Assembly (NCBI GenBank): GCA_025350465.1
Contig: JANXXU010000042.1
Span: 20,377 to 84,376, forward strand
Direction: 5' to 3'
Length of the DNA stretch: 64,000 bases
Origin: Alphaproteobacteria bacterium
GTDB lineage: Bacteria > Pseudomonadota > Alphaproteobacteria > Micropepsales > Micropepsaceae
Shown here: in pieces, positions 36,260-47,253 of the stretch
Numbering within the stretch: position 1 is the first letter of the stretch
Layout of the letters: each line of letters starts with the position of its first letter
The notes under the pieces: generated by a model
Told to the model about the DNA's origin: nothing
Seen by the model: the letters and a program-made list of their open reading frames with translations, nothing else
Databases searched by the model: none
Position numbers and translations under genes: made by a program

Positions 36260-36889
36260 TCACGGGTTTGCCGGCGGCACGACCGGTTCTGCCGGGTGAA
36301 CATAGCTCCCCGACGGCTCGGCGAAACGCCGAGGATCGTCCTTCAACACGGCGTAGTTCACCACGCGCTCCGCGTTGTTGACGGCGCGCGCGTGGGCAAT
36401 GACCCTGTCGAGTTCGACGCGATTTTGCGCAATACCCAGTATGAAGACAACGCGGTTCTGCGTATCGATCGTATAGTTCACGTCGCGGATCGAGGTGTCG
36501 GCGAGAAGGCGCGCGCGCACCTTGGTGCTGATCCAACGATCGCGCGCGACGTCGACGAGGCCGGTGCGATCGGTGACCTCGATGTCGTTGACAACCTCGG
36601 TTACGTTGGGCGTTTGCCAGGCGAGTTCTGTCGCTTTGAGACGCAATTCCTCGTCCAGAACATTGCCCGAAAGATGCACACGACCTTCGATCACACTGGT
36701 GCTGACATTGGCGAACATTTCCGGATCTTCGGCCAGGAGCCTGGCGTTGAGTTCGGTGCGGGTATTGAAATCGTCAACGGCCCTGGAAACCGGCCGCTCT
36801 TCGGGATCAAGTGAAACGCCGACACAGCCGTTCAAGCCAACCGTCAGAGCAAGTACCAAGATCATGCGAATGACCAAGAATGCGCGCAT
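36260..36889 (-). CDS. BON-domain lipoprotein
   Basis: A 209-residue lipoprotein with signal peptide (MILVLALTVGLNGC, lipobox LNGC) and two BON modules (about 45-110, with VIEGRVHLSGNV, and 120-185, with VVFILGIAQNRVELDRVI), an arrangement like the outer-membrane protein DolP/YraP. BON domains bind phospholipid and support envelope integrity. The tail is Pro-rich. It sits next to yraN and rsmI, the same neighbourhood as yraP in enterobacteria, which supports the DolP-like call. Confidence 0.85.
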   Translation of the reverse strand: MRAFLVIRMILVLALTVGLNGCVGVSLDPEERPVSRAVDDFNTRTELNARLLAEDPEMFANVSTSVIEGRVHLSGNVLDEELRLKATELAWQTPNVTEVVNDIEVTDRTGLVDVARDRWISTKVRARLLADTSIRDVNYTIDTQNRVVFILGIAQNRVELDRVIAHARAVNNAERVVNYAVLKDDPRRFAEPSGSYVHPAEPVVPPANP

Positions 36890-36899
36890 GTGTCAGTCC

Positions 36900-37280
36900 T
36901 CAACGCGAAGCGGGCGACCAGGCGTTAGCAACATGGTGAGGCCAGTGGCCCGGTGCCAATAGAATCAGATCGAAGCGCCAAGGCAATTGTGTCAGATTTC
37001 GACGCCGCGCACAGAACTGGGACGCGGCCCAGGCGACGCGATCCCGTTTTCCGGCATTCACCGACTCGGCCGCAGCTTCCAACGAGCCGCGCGCCCTAAC
37101 CTCGACAAAGACCACCATCGGCGGATGCCAGAACGGCGGCAGCGCCACGATGTCCAGCTCTCCGCCTGCCACACGGAAGCTCCTTGCCAGGATCCGGTAG
37201 CCTTTTGCCATGAGCCAAAGCGCGGCTTTCCACTCGGCGGCACGGCCGCGGGCGAGGGCTTCGTAGTGGCGCTGAGCCAT
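36900..37280 (-). CDS. yraN: YraN family (UPF0102) nuclease-fold protein
   Basis: A 126-residue protein of the restriction-endonuclease-like UPF0102 family. The core GRAAEWKAALWLMAKGYRIL, GGELDIVALPP and VFVEVRARG shows the E-D-ExK-like pattern, but the last element is EVRAR rather than EVKxR, so nuclease activity is uncertain. Function is unknown. It follows rsmI by three bases, its conserved partner. Confidence 0.88.
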   Translation of the reverse strand: MAQRHYEALARGRAAEWKAALWLMAKGYRILARSFRVAGGELDIVALPPFWHPPMVVFVEVRARGSLEAAAESVNAGKRDRVAWAASQFCARRRNLTQLPWRFDLILLAPGHWPHHVANAWSPASR

Positions 37281-37283
37281 GGG

Positions 37284-38186
37284 CTATTTCGCCTGCGTGG
37301 CCTTCAGCTCCAGGGCCCGTGCATAGACGACGCGGCGAGGGAGCCCCAACTGTCCCGCGACGATAGCGGCGGCGTCTTTTACCGGGCGACGCGCAAGCTC
37401 GTCCAGAATGCGGTCATCGAGGGCTGCGCCCGTCTGAACTTGTGGGTCTGCTTGACCCGGCGGGCCGACGACGATGACGACTTCGCCGCGCGGGGCGCCG
37501 CTACTTTCATAGTGGGCGGCCAGCACCGAAAGCGGCGCGCGGCGAAGCTCTTCGTGCAATTTGGTCAGTTCGCGGGCAATCGCGGCGGGCCGGTCGCCTA
37601 AAATCGTCACCAAATCGGCAAGCGTCGCGGCGAGCCGATTCGGCGATTCGAAAAACAGCAACGTCGTCGGAACGAGGCTCAGCCTTGCGATCTCGCGGCG
37701 ACGTTCATTCGCGCTGGAGGAAAGAAAACCTGCGAAGGTGAAATTTTCGACAGGCAAACCTGCCAGTGCCAGGGCAGTCGTGACTGCCGACGGACCGGGC
37801 ACGGCGGTCACGTGGTGACCTCCGTCGATTGCGGCGCGAACGAGGCGGGCGCCGGGATCGGAAATCAGCGGTGTTCCCGCGTCGCTGACCAGGCCCACAA
37901 CCTTGCCGTCCGCTAGTTCGGCGAGTATCCGATCTTCGATACGCGCAGCATTGTGCTCGCGATAGGAATGGAGCGGGCGGGTCAAACCGTGGAGGGTAAG
38001 CAGCTTTGCCGTGACGCGTGTGTCCTCGGCATAAAGCACATCGGCACCGGCCAACACATCCAAAGCCCGCAAGGTGATGTCACGCGAATTGCCGATCGGC
38101 GTCGAGATCAGATAGAGCCCTGGCGACAAAGACACGCGCGATTTACTTCCCGCAACCTGCCCGTTAATCTCGCGTTCCTTGCTCAT
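37284..38186 (-). CDS. rsmI: 16S rRNA (cytidine1402-2'-O)-methyltransferase
   Basis: A tetrapyrrole-methylase-fold SAM enzyme modifying 16S rRNA C1402. 300 residues with YLISTPIGNSRDITLRAL, AEDTRVT, HSYREHN, VVGLVSDAGTPLISDPGARL, VPGPSAVTTALALAGLP, and FFESPNRL, all RsmI hallmarks. The start MSKEREING at 38,186 was chosen because the longer ORF overlaps the divergent lipoprotein gene. It heads the rsmI-yraN-BON-sirB1-gshB-TPR-yifB run and diverges from the LpoA-like gene. Confidence 0.95.
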   Translation of the reverse strand: MSKEREINGQVAGSKSRVSLSPGLYLISTPIGNSRDITLRALDVLAGADVLYAEDTRVTAKLLTLHGLTRPLHSYREHNAARIEDRILAELADGKVVGLVSDAGTPLISDPGARLVRAAIDGGHHVTAVPGPSAVTTALALAGLPVENFTFAGFLSSSANERRREIARLSLVPTTLLFFESPNRLAATLADLVTILGDRPAAIARELTKLHEELRRAPLSVLAAHYESSGAPRGEVVIVVGPPGQADPQVQTGAALDDRILDELARRPVKDAAAIVAGQLGLPRRVVYARALELKATQAK

Positions 38187-38218
38187 TATGCTCTTTCGGC
38201 CCTGGGGGACAAACGCCA

Positions 38219-39502
38219 GTGACAGCCCAATCGTTTGCGCCTGCAGTTTCGCGGCCGCCGTCAGCCGGCTTCCATTCATTCTGGCAAGCATTGTGGACCA
38301 TCGTGTTGGTGGTTGCGATGGGGGCGACGCTCTCGGCATGCGAGACCTTCAAATTTGGCGGCGAACGATCGCCTTCGCCAACCCCTCAGGCACAGGGCCC
38401 ACGCCCGACGACCGTGACTCCCACGCAGCCTGGAGAAGTCCCCGGGCCGGGTGCGCAAGGCAATCCAAATCAGGTGCGTGTCGCGCTGCTCCTTCCCTTC
38501 TCGCATCCCTCCAAGGAAACGCGCGCGGTCGCGCAGGCCCTGCTCAACGCGGCACAAATGGCGATCTTCGACATGGGCTCGCACACCATGACGCTGTTGC
38601 CTCGCGATACCGGCGCCACCCCTGAGACCGCCGCAGCAGCGGCGACCGACGCAATCGATAAAGGTGCGGAACTGATCCTGGGACCTCTCCTGGCCGCCGA
38701 TGTTCGGGCTGTCGCGCCGATCGCGCGTCAACGCAACGTGCCCGTCATCGCCTTTTCTACGGACAGAACTGTCGCCGGCGACGGCGTCTTCTTGCTCAGT
38801 TTCCTGCCGGAAACCGAAGTCACGCGCGTGATCAGCTATGCGATCGCGCAGGGCCGCAGTCGCTTCGCGGCGCTGATTCCAGCGACTCCCTACGGTCAGC
38901 GGGTCGAGGAAGCCTTCCGTGCCACCGTTACCTCGGCCGGCCGGGAAGTCGTCTCGGTGCAGTCCTATCAACCGAACGCGCAAGCCCTGGAACCCGCGAT
39001 CAACGCCGTGGCCAAGACGGGGTTTGATGCGATTTTCTTGCCCGAAGGCGGCACAATGCTGCGCAGCCTGGCACCGATCCTCTTGGTAAAGGGCCCGGAT
39101 TCGAAGCAGATCAAGCTTTTGGGTACCGGCTTGTGGGATGACCCAGCCGTCGCCAAGGAGCCGTCGTTGATTGGGGGCTGGTACTCGGTAACGCCGCAAG
39201 ATCAGCGCCCAAACTTCACTTCGCGCTATCAACAACTCTACACGAACAAGCCGCCGCGCATCGCCACGCTCGCCTATGACGGCGTGGCCCTCGCCTCAAC
39301 GCTGTCGCGAGGCTCACCCGGCCGCCGATATACCCGGGAAACGATTTCCGACCCCAATGGCTTTGCCGGCATCGACGGCATCTTCCGCTTCCTGCCGAAC
39401 GGCTTCACGGAACGGGGACTAGCTGTCATGGAAATTGCGCCAAACGGTCAGCTGTTGATCGCCAGTCCCGCGGCGAGCACGTTCCAAGCGCAAGGCTTCT
39501 AG
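38219..39502 (+). CDS. penicillin-binding protein activator, LpoA-like lipoprotein
   Basis: A 427-residue lipoprotein: signal region ending in lipobox LSAC, a Pro-rich linker, and a type I periplasmic-binding fold (VRVALLLPFSHPSKETR, ILGPLLAADVRAVAPIARQR, FAALIPATPYGQRV, IATLAYDGVALA). Divergence from rsmI is typical of LpoA, which stimulates peptidoglycan synthases such as PBP1A from the outer membrane. The N-terminal TPR domain of gammaproteobacterial LpoA is absent. GTG start with GGGGGAC upstream. An ABC-type amino-acid binding role is the alternative. Confidence 0.8.
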   Translation: MTAQSFAPAVSRPPSAGFHSFWQALWTIVLVVAMGATLSACETFKFGGERSPSPTPQAQGPRPTTVTPTQPGEVPGPGAQGNPNQVRVALLLPFSHPSKETRAVAQALLNAAQMAIFDMGSHTMTLLPRDTGATPETAAAAATDAIDKGAELILGPLLAADVRAVAPIARQRNVPVIAFSTDRTVAGDGVFLLSFLPETEVTRVISYAIAQGRSRFAALIPATPYGQRVEEAFRATVTSAGREVVSVQSYQPNAQALEPAINAVAKTGFDAIFLPEGGTMLRSLAPILLVKGPDSKQIKLLGTGLWDDPAVAKEPSLIGGWYSVTPQDQRPNFTSRYQQLYTNKPPRIATLAYDGVALASTLSRGSPGRRYTRETISDPNGFAGIDGIFRFLPNGFTERGLAVMEIAPNGQLLIASPAASTFQAQGF

Positions 39503-40653
39503 CGCGCCTGCGACAGAAGCTCTTTGATGACGGCGTTCAAAACCAAGCGCCCGCGTGGTGAGGCAGTCATCCGGTCGCCGTCGAGCGCAATCAAGCCAGC
39601 TGCCGAGGCACGCTCGACGCTCAACGGCCGACCGAGCAGGTGCTCGACGCGGCTGCGCGAGAGTCCCTCTCGCAAGCGCAAGCCCATCAGCAGGCATTCC
39701 TTCCCGGATTCGACGCTCTCAACCGCCTCCCACTGCGAAATAGCCTCGCCGCGTTTGCTCACCGAGGCCAACCACTGCTCCGGCGACGACAGCGTGGACG
39801 AGGCGATGCGTTGCCCACCGACAACGATGCGGCCGTGGGCACCGGGTCCGACGCCGAGATAGTCGCCGTAACGCCAATAGATCAGATTGTGTCGCGACTC
39901 TTGGCCAGGCGCGGCGTGATTGGAGATTTCGTAAGCCGGCAGACCGGCTCGCTCCATTTGATATTGCGTCGCTTCATAGAGTTCGGCCGATGCGTCATCG
40001 TCGAGCGGTGTGATATGGCCGCGCTTCATTGCTGCGTGATAGGGCGTGCCTTCTTCGAAGGTGAGTTGATAGAGCGAATAGTGGGTGCAACCTTGCGCCA
40101 ATGCCCGGGCGAGTTCGCGCTCCCAATCTTCCGCGCTCTGGCCGGGGCGGGCATAAATCAGGTCGAATGAGACGCGCGAGAAAATCGTGTGAGCGAGCGC
40201 AACGGCGCTCAAGCCTTCATCCACTGTGTGCAAGCGGCCCAAGCGGCGAAGGTCTTCGTCGTTCAGCGCCTGTACGCCAAGCGAGACACGGTTGACGCCG
40301 GCTGCGCGATAGTCGCGAAAGCGCGCCGCCTCCACGCTGGTCGGATTCGCTTCGAGTGTGATTTCGGCATCGGCGCTGAAACCGAAAAGACGCTCAGCCT
40401 CGTTCAGAACGCGCGCGACGATATAGCCCGGCATCAGCGACGGCGTTCCGCCGCCAAAGAAAATACCGTCGAGCGGCGGACGGTGATCGAGCCGCGCAGA
40501 CAGCGTTTGGAGCTCGCGGCAAAGCGCGTCGGACCATGCTTCGGCGTCGATCTTCACACGCACATGACTGTTGAAATCGCAGTACGGGCACTTCGACAGG
40601 CAGAACGGCCAATGCACGTAAAGACCGAAGCCGGGCCCTTCAGCTCCGTTCAA
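39499..40653 (-). CDS. hemW: radical SAM heme chaperone HemW
   Basis: A 384-residue radical-SAM protein with the 4Fe-4S motif CLSKCPYC (CxxxCxxC) preceded by [34 protein letters not shown], and the C-terminal HemN-like domain. HemW inserts heme into respiratory proteins; older annotation as coproporphyrinogen oxidase is misleading because HemW lacks the extra N-terminal cysteine of HemN. It overlaps rdgB by 14 bases, forming rph-rdgB-hemW. Confidence 0.93.
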   Translation of the reverse strand: MNGAEGPGFGLYVHWPFCLSKCPYCDFNSHVRVKIDAEAWSDALCRELQTLSARLDHRPPLDGIFFGGGTPSLMPGYIVARVLNEAERLFGFSADAEITLEANPTSVEAARFRDYRAAGVNRVSLGVQALNDEDLRRLGRLHTVDEGLSAVALAHTIFSRVSFDLIYARPGQSAEDWERELARALAQGCTHYSLYQLTFEEGTPYHAAMKRGHITPLDDDASAELYEATQYQMERAGLPAYEISNHAAPGQESRHNLIYWRYGDYLGVGPGAHGRIVVGGQRIASSTLSSPEQWLASVSKRGEAISQWEAVESVESGKECLLMGLRLREGLSRSRVEHLLGRPLSVERASAAGLIALDGDRMTASPRGRLVLNAVIKELLSQAR

Positions 40654-41248
40654 AGCACGCCTCGATCAGCTTGGCGAAAGCGCGGGCGCGATGCGAGATC
40701 GCGTGCTTTGCCTCGGGTTCCATTTCGCCAAACGTGAGGTGATGACCGTCGGCGACAAAGATCGGATCGTAGCCAAAGCCGCGTTCGCCTCGTGGCGGCC
40801 AAATGATCCGGCCGCTTACTTCGCCCTCGAACGCTTCGGCATGCCCATCCGGCCAAGCGAGCGCCAAGACGCAGACAAAACGGGCGGTCTCCGGCGCGCC
40901 CGGAATCGCCAGCATGCGTTCGTGCACCAGACGCATCGCAAGATTGAAGTCTTTTGCCGGCCCCGCCCAGCGCGCCGAATAGACGCCGGGTTCGCCCTTC
41001 AACGCGTCGACACAAAGCCCGGAGTCGTCGGCGAGCGCGGGCATCGCCCCAGCCTTCGCCGCCGCATGGGCCTTTAGCAATGCGTTGCCCTTGAAGGTCG
41101 TTTCCGTTTCGTCAGGTTCGTCGAGGCCCAGAGACGCGGCCGGAATCGCTTCGATGCGAAAGGGCGCGATCAGCTCGGCGATTTCACGAACCTTGCCCGC
41201 ATTGTGGCTTGCCACGATCAGGCGTCTTTCGCTGAGGCGCCGGCTCAC
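40640..41248 (-). CDS. rdgB: XTP/dITP diphosphatase
   Basis: Removes deaminated purine nucleotides (XTP, dITP, ITP) from the pool. 202 residues with the N-terminal [26 protein letters not shown], the metal-binding [21 protein letters not shown], and the C-terminal GFGYDPIFV and [10 protein letters not shown] motifs. Its start overlaps the rph stop (ATGA) and its end overlaps hemW, giving translational coupling. Confidence 0.95.
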   Translation of the reverse strand: MSRRLSERRLIVASHNAGKVREIAELIAPFRIEAIPAASLGLDEPDETETTFKGNALLKAHAAAKAGAMPALADDSGLCVDALKGEPGVYSARWAGPAKDFNLAMRLVHERMLAIPGAPETARFVCVLALAWPDGHAEAFEGEVSGRIIWPPRGERGFGYDPIFVADGHHLTFGEMEPEAKHAISHRARAFAKLIEACFERS

Positions 41249-41967
41249 GCGACCGTGGCGACCGCGCGACGCTGAAGCGCGACCAGCTCGGCAATCCCTT
41301 TGCGTGCAAGAGCCATCAACTCCATGAAGGCGGCCTCCGAAAACGGCTCACCCTCCGCCGTCCCCTGAATCTCGACGATCGCGCCGCTTCCGGTGAGCAC
41401 GAAATTCGCATCAGTCCCGGCTGATGAATCTTCGTCGTAGTCGAGATCGAGCACAGGCGCGCCTTGATGGATCCCGCAGGAAATGGCGGCGACATGATCC
41501 TTCAAGGGATTGAGCTTGATCAGCCCGTCGCGCTTCATCAACTCGAAGCACGCATGCAAAGCGACGAAACCGCCGGTGATTGCCGCCGTACGCGTACCGC
41601 CGTCGGCCTGGATGACATCGCAGTCGACAATGATTTGGCGCTCGCCAAAGGCGGTCAAATCCGTCACGACACGCAACGAGCGGCCGATCAATCGTTGAAT
41701 TTCCTGGGTGCGGCCGGATTGCTTGCCGACTGCCGCCTCGCGGCGCATACGCTCGCCGGTTGCGCGCGGCAGCATGCCGTATTCGGCCGTCACCCAGCCC
41801 TTGCCGGAGCCCTTCAAGAACGGAGGGACGCCCGATTCAAGCGAAGCGGTGCAAAGCACATGGGTGCGGCCAAATTTGACGAGGCACGACCCCTCGGCAT
41901 GGGCCGCAAATCCGGGCTCCAGAACGACGGGACGCAATTGATCTGGGCGGCGGCCGGAAGGGCGCAT
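41245..41967 (-). CDS. rph: ribonuclease PH
   Basis: A phosphorolytic 3'-5' exoribonuclease that trims tRNA 3' ends. 240 residues: [75 protein letters not shown], and [10 protein letters not shown]. It is full length and divergent from hrcA with 113 bases between starts. Confidence 0.96.
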   Translation of the reverse strand: MRPSGRRPDQLRPVVLEPGFAAHAEGSCLVKFGRTHVLCTASLESGVPPFLKGSGKGWVTAEYGMLPRATGERMRREAAVGKQSGRTQEIQRLIGRSLRVVTDLTAFGERQIIVDCDVIQADGGTRTAAITGGFVALHACFELMKRDGLIKLNPLKDHVAAISCGIHQGAPVLDLDYDEDSSAGTDANFVLTGSGAIVEIQGTAEGEPFSEAAFMELMALARKGIAELVALQRRAVATVA

Positions 41968-41982
41968 CGGGGGTCGGGTTCC

Positions 41983-42013
41983 CTTGAAGTTTGGAGATTG
42001 AGGCGCTACCTAG
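41983..42013 (+). promoter_or_regulatory. possible heat-shock (RpoH) promoter of hrcA-grpE
   Basis: CTTG at 41,983-41,986 followed after 19 bases by CTACCTAG (42,006-42,013) loosely fits the alphaproteobacterial RpoH promoter (CTTG, 17-18, CYTATNT). Spacing and -10 box deviate, so this is weak. Confidence 0.3.
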
Positions 42014-42080
42014 CCTGCCGCCATGTGCGGTGCAACGGGCGCCGGCCGGCACCCGCAGAAATCGGCGCAAATTCTCTCGC

Positions 42081-43175
42081 ATGAACGATCGTCCTCAATC
42101 AGGGCTCAATCCGACAACGCCGACCCGCATCGGCGAGTTGTCGGAGCGTTCGCGCGACATTTTCCGCTCAATCGTTGACTCATATCTTGAGACCGGCGAG
42201 CCCATCGGATCGCGAACCCTGTCGCAGCGCGGCATCGCCCTTTCGCCCGCGTCGATCCGCAACGTCATGTCCGATCTGGAAGTCCTGGGATTGTTGCGTG
42301 CGCCACACTCGAGCGCGGGGCGTATTCCGACGCAGGCGGGCCTGCGGCTCTTCGTCGACGGCTTGCTCGAGGTCGGTAATTTAGCAAACGAGGAGCGGCG
42401 CGGAATCGAAGCGCAGCTCGCGGCGAGCGGCCGCAACATGGAGGACGTGCTGACCCAAGCCACGACCATGCTGTCGGGCCTGAGCCAGTGTGCCGGCTTG
42501 GTCGTGACGCCGAAGCGCGATCCGGCGCTGAAGCACGTCGAGTTCGTGCCCCTTGGGCCGCAACGCGCGCTTGTCATCATGGTAGGCGACGACGGTACCG
42601 TCGAGAATCGCGTCATTGAAACGCCGCTGGGTTTGCCGCCCTCTGCATTCATCGAGGCGACGAATTATTTGAGCGCGCGCATGAGCGGGCGTACCATCGA
42701 AGAAGCGCGGCACGAGGTGTTGAGTGAGATCGATCAACAGCGCGCGGAGCTCGATGGACTTGCGGCAAAGCTGGTCTCGGCCGGTCTTGCGGAATGGGGC
42801 GGCGGGCAAATCGGCGGCGGCGCGCCGTCGCTGATCGTGCGCGGACAGGCGCGCCTGCTGGAAGACGTCAATGCAACCGGCGAGCTCGAGCGTATCCGCC
42901 AATTGTTCGACGACATCGAACGCAAGAACGATCTCATCCAACTTCTCGAACTATCCAAACAGGGCGAAGGTGTTCGCATCTTCATCGGTTCGGAGACGAA
43001 ATTGTTTTCGCTCTCGGGATCGTCCGTGATTGTTTCGCCCTATACCGACCAGCAACATCACATCGTCGGCGTGATCGGGGTCATAGGACCGACTCGCATC
43101 AATTATGCGCGCATCGTACCGATGGTAGACTTCACGGCAAAAGTCGTGAGCCGATTGTTGAGTCAACAACGCTGA
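42081..43175 (+). CDS. hrcA: heat-inducible transcription repressor HrcA
   Basis: A 364-residue repressor that binds CIRCE operators and is tuned by GroE. N-terminal winged helix (SIVDSYLETGEPIGSRTLSQ, SPASIRNVMSDLEVLGLL, HSSAGRIPTQAGLRLFVD), then the GAF-like dimer domain (ILVTPKR-like LVVTPKRDP, LSGSSVIVSPY, GVIGVIGPTRINYARIVPMV). The start MNDRPQSG at 42,081 is within the rph-hrcA gap; longer frames overlap promoter space. No CIRCE element was seen in the window, so its main target, groESL, is elsewhere. It is followed by grpE after 25 bases. Confidence 0.94.
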   Translation: MNDRPQSGLNPTTPTRIGELSERSRDIFRSIVDSYLETGEPIGSRTLSQRGIALSPASIRNVMSDLEVLGLLRAPHSSAGRIPTQAGLRLFVDGLLEVGNLANEERRGIEAQLAASGRNMEDVLTQATTMLSGLSQCAGLVVTPKRDPALKHVEFVPLGPQRALVIMVGDDGTVENRVIETPLGLPPSAFIEATNYLSARMSGRTIEEARHEVLSEIDQQRAELDGLAAKLVSAGLAEWGGGQIGGGAPSLIVRGQARLLEDVNATGELERIRQLFDDIERKNDLIQLLELSKQGEGVRIFIGSETKLFSLSGSSVIVSPYTDQQHHIVGVIGVIGPTRINYARIVPMVDFTAKVVSRLLSQQR

Positions 43176-43200
43176 ACCGCCAAACCAACGAGCCAGAGAA

Positions 43201-43833
43201 ATGAGTGATCCTAAGGACAGAGGGGACGAGCTGGAACCGGCGAACGATTCCTCGCCGGTCAACGGCGAAGCCGACGACGATGAACTCCAATTGGAGATTA
43301 CACGCGAAGCGGCTCGTATCTCGGAGCTTCATACTGAGATTGCCGAGCTCAAGGAACGCTATTTGCGGGCCGTTGCCGAGACCGAAAACGTTCGCAAGCG
43401 CGCCGAGCGTGAAAAGAACGAAGCCGCTCAATTCGCCTTTCAGCGCTTCGCGCGCGATCTGCTCAGCGTCGTCGACAATTTCAATCGCGCGCTTGAGGCG
43501 CTGAAGCCCGAGGCGCGGGCAAGCTTACCCCCGTCGGTTGCCGCCGTCGTCGATGGAATCGAGGCGACACAGCGCGAACTCGCCGCGATTTTCGAACGCT
43601 ACGGAATAAAGCGCATCGAGGCCAAGGGCCAGCGCTTCAACGCCAATTTGCATCAGGCCATCGCCGAAATGCCAAGCGCGGAATTTCCGGTAGGCATCGT
43701 CATCGACGTCGCCCAAACGGGCTATACGCTTAGCGAGCGCCTGTTGCGCCCGGCAATGGTGATGGTCTCTTCGGGGCCGGCAAAGGGCGATGGACACGTC
43801 CAGTCCGGCTCGAACATCGACACCTCGGCTTAG
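43201..43833 (+). CDS. grpE: nucleotide exchange factor GrpE
   Basis: Releases ADP from DnaK in the chaperone cycle. 210 residues: an acidic disordered N-terminus, a long coiled-coil (EAARISELHTEIAELKERYL), the conserved AETENVRKRAEREKNEA, FARDLLSVVDNFNRALE, and the C-terminal beta-wing with LHQAIAEMP and GYTLSERLLRPAMVMVS. In an hrcA-grpE unit, separate from dnaKJ by 1.4 kb of oppositely oriented genes. Confidence 0.95.
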   Translation: MSDPKDRGDELEPANDSSPVNGEADDDELQLEITREAARISELHTEIAELKERYLRAVAETENVRKRAEREKNEAAQFAFQRFARDLLSVVDNFNRALEALKPEARASLPPSVAAVVDGIEATQRELAAIFERYGIKRIEAKGQRFNANLHQAIAEMPSAEFPVGIVIDVAQTGYTLSERLLRPAMVMVSSGPAKGDGHVQSGSNIDTSA

Positions 43834-43836
43834 GCG

Positions 43837-44154
43837 TCAGAAACCGTGGCCGTGTCCGCCACCGCCATGATGGTGAAAGTCGTCGTCGTCGTTGCCGCCA
43901 GGGATCGGGAATAAATATCCGTCGTCGCGCCTGCGGCCCAAATATGCGTCGCGCTTCTCAAGATGGAGCGCGCCGAAGACCACCATCACGATCATCCCGA
44001 TAAACGCAGCGATCAGGCCGAGCGCCACCCATCCGTTTCCTGAGATTGAAGGCGTATGCGCCAGGGCTGCGGCCGAGGCCACCCCTGAACTCGAGGCGAA
44101 CAGCGTCGCCGCGCTTACCACCAGTGCCAAACTGCGAAACATCCTGGATCCCAT
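43837..44154 (-). CDS. small membrane protein with His/Gly-rich tail
   Basis: A 105-residue protein: signal peptide (FRSLALVVSAATLFASSSGV), a transmembrane helix (WVALGLIAAFIGMIVMVVFGAL) and a C-terminal tail rich in Asp, His and Gly (NDDDDFHHHGGGGHGHGF) that could bind divalent metal. No family recognised. The start is either 44,154 or 44,142; neither has a strong ribosome-binding site. It converges on grpE with three bases between stops. Confidence 0.6.
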   Translation of the reverse strand: MGSRMFRSLALVVSAATLFASSSGVASAAALAHTPSISGNGWVALGLIAAFIGMIVMVVFGALHLEKRDAYLGRRRDDGYLFPIPGGNDDDDFHHHGGGGHGHGF

Positions 44155-44334
44155 TTCTTTTTCTCTATTATCGACCAGATGTGCCCCGACGCACCTTAGA
44201 TGGTGTCGGCGAGCGGCATTTTGAGCGCGCGGGCAGGATTCTTTTCGCCTAACGCACTTGACGCTCTAAGATCGGTACAGCGGGCGACTTCCGTCGCCCG
44301 CCTCATGAAGCAATCGCTCTCGTTCCTCCTGGCC

Positions 44335-45000
44335 TCAGGCCGTGTGCCGTGCCGAACGCATGAAGGCAACGAAGTCGCGATCGGTCACAATGGCTTCGTA
44401 CGGCGCGCAACGGCTGTCGAGAGCGTGACCCTCGCGCTGCAACGCCTCGCCTTCGGCGGCCATCTTGGGAGCTTCGTCGCCCAGATAGACGACAACCTTC
44501 GTCATTGTATGATCGAATTGGGTCGTTCCTCGGACTTGGTATTCTCTCCACCGCCGATCGAGATCGCGCCAACGCTCCGATAATTTTACGGAGGCATCAT
44601 AACAATCGACGTAGCCATAGCCGGCTTCGAGCAGACGGCCCGTTACCGGCAAGAAGCGGCTAAAGGCGGCGGTCATTTGATCGTCACCCGAACCGGTGAA
44701 GCCGGCTGCCCAATCTGCGGCATAGAGCTCAGGGGCGCTGCCGAGAGCCCGGAAGCGCCAAAGGGAACCGGCATGTTCGGCGTTCGCTACCGGGACCCCC
44801 GCTGGCAAAGCCAAGCAGGCACCGGCTTCAAAGGCCTCTCGTACGCTCGGGTCATTGGGGCCAAGGCGACCGATGAGACCTGCGTTTGAAGGGGCAAAAC
44901 AGGCGAAAGTCGGACGGGACCCGGCGGCCATCGTCGGGGCGGCCGAGAAAACTACTGTTACCGAGGCTAACAACGCAGCCCAACCATATGTGCGTAACAT
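44335..45000 (-). CDS. secreted protein of unknown function
   Basis: A 221-residue protein with signal peptide (YGWAALLASVTVVFSAAPTMA) and a mature region of mixed composition, including RPTFACFAPSNAGLIGRLG, four or more cysteines (FACF, GACLALP, DCYD, SRCAP), and a C-terminal helix. GGAGG lies five bases before ATG 45,000, which decides the start against longer options at 45,012 and 45,084. It is divergent from dnaK across the heat-shock promoter. No family recognised; paired cysteines suggest a periplasmic location. Confidence 0.65.
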   Translation of the reverse strand: MLRTYGWAALLASVTVVFSAAPTMAAGSRPTFACFAPSNAGLIGRLGPNDPSVREAFEAGACLALPAGVPVANAEHAGSLWRFRALGSAPELYAADWAAGFTGSGDDQMTAAFSRFLPVTGRLLEAGYGYVDCYDASVKLSERWRDLDRRWREYQVRGTTQFDHTMTKVVVYLGDEAPKMAAEGEALQREGHALDSRCAPYEAIVTDRDFVAFMRSARHTA

Positions 45001-45086
45001 GGAGGCCTCCATTCCCATTAGGAAGATATAAACTTTACGCTTGGCGCGAATTGAACCCAAATCACGAAACAGCGCGGCTACCAATG

Positions 45087-45119
45087 CTTGCGGGCCTGGG
45101 CCCTCCCCCCTATATACCG
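45087..45119 (+). promoter_or_regulatory. RpoH (sigma-32) promoter of dnaK
   Basis: CTTG at 45,087-45,090 and CCTATAT at 45,109-45,115, 18 bases apart, match the alphaproteobacterial heat-shock promoter CTTG-N17/18-CYTATNT. This predicts a leader of about 120 bases before dnaK. Confidence 0.7.
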
Positions 45120-45242
45120 GTCAAACCTGCGGTTTTCCGTGGGGTTGCTCCCTATTCACAAGACGAAAAGGGGAGGTCGGCGTCGCTTCAAGCACCCGCG
45201 AAGGACTCCGACCGTCCGCCGCAAGAAGAGGTTTAAAGTTCC

Positions 45243-47195
<1,953 letters not shown>

Positions 47196-47253
47196 TCGGC
47201 GCCGCCTCTGCATTCCTCTCGTGTCGTCTCTTGCGCAGTTTCGAACGTAACCG

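Noticed and set aside
41968..42080. CIRCE operator before hrcA
   Set aside because: No TTAGCACTC-N9-GAGTGCTAA pair in this gap or before dnaK.
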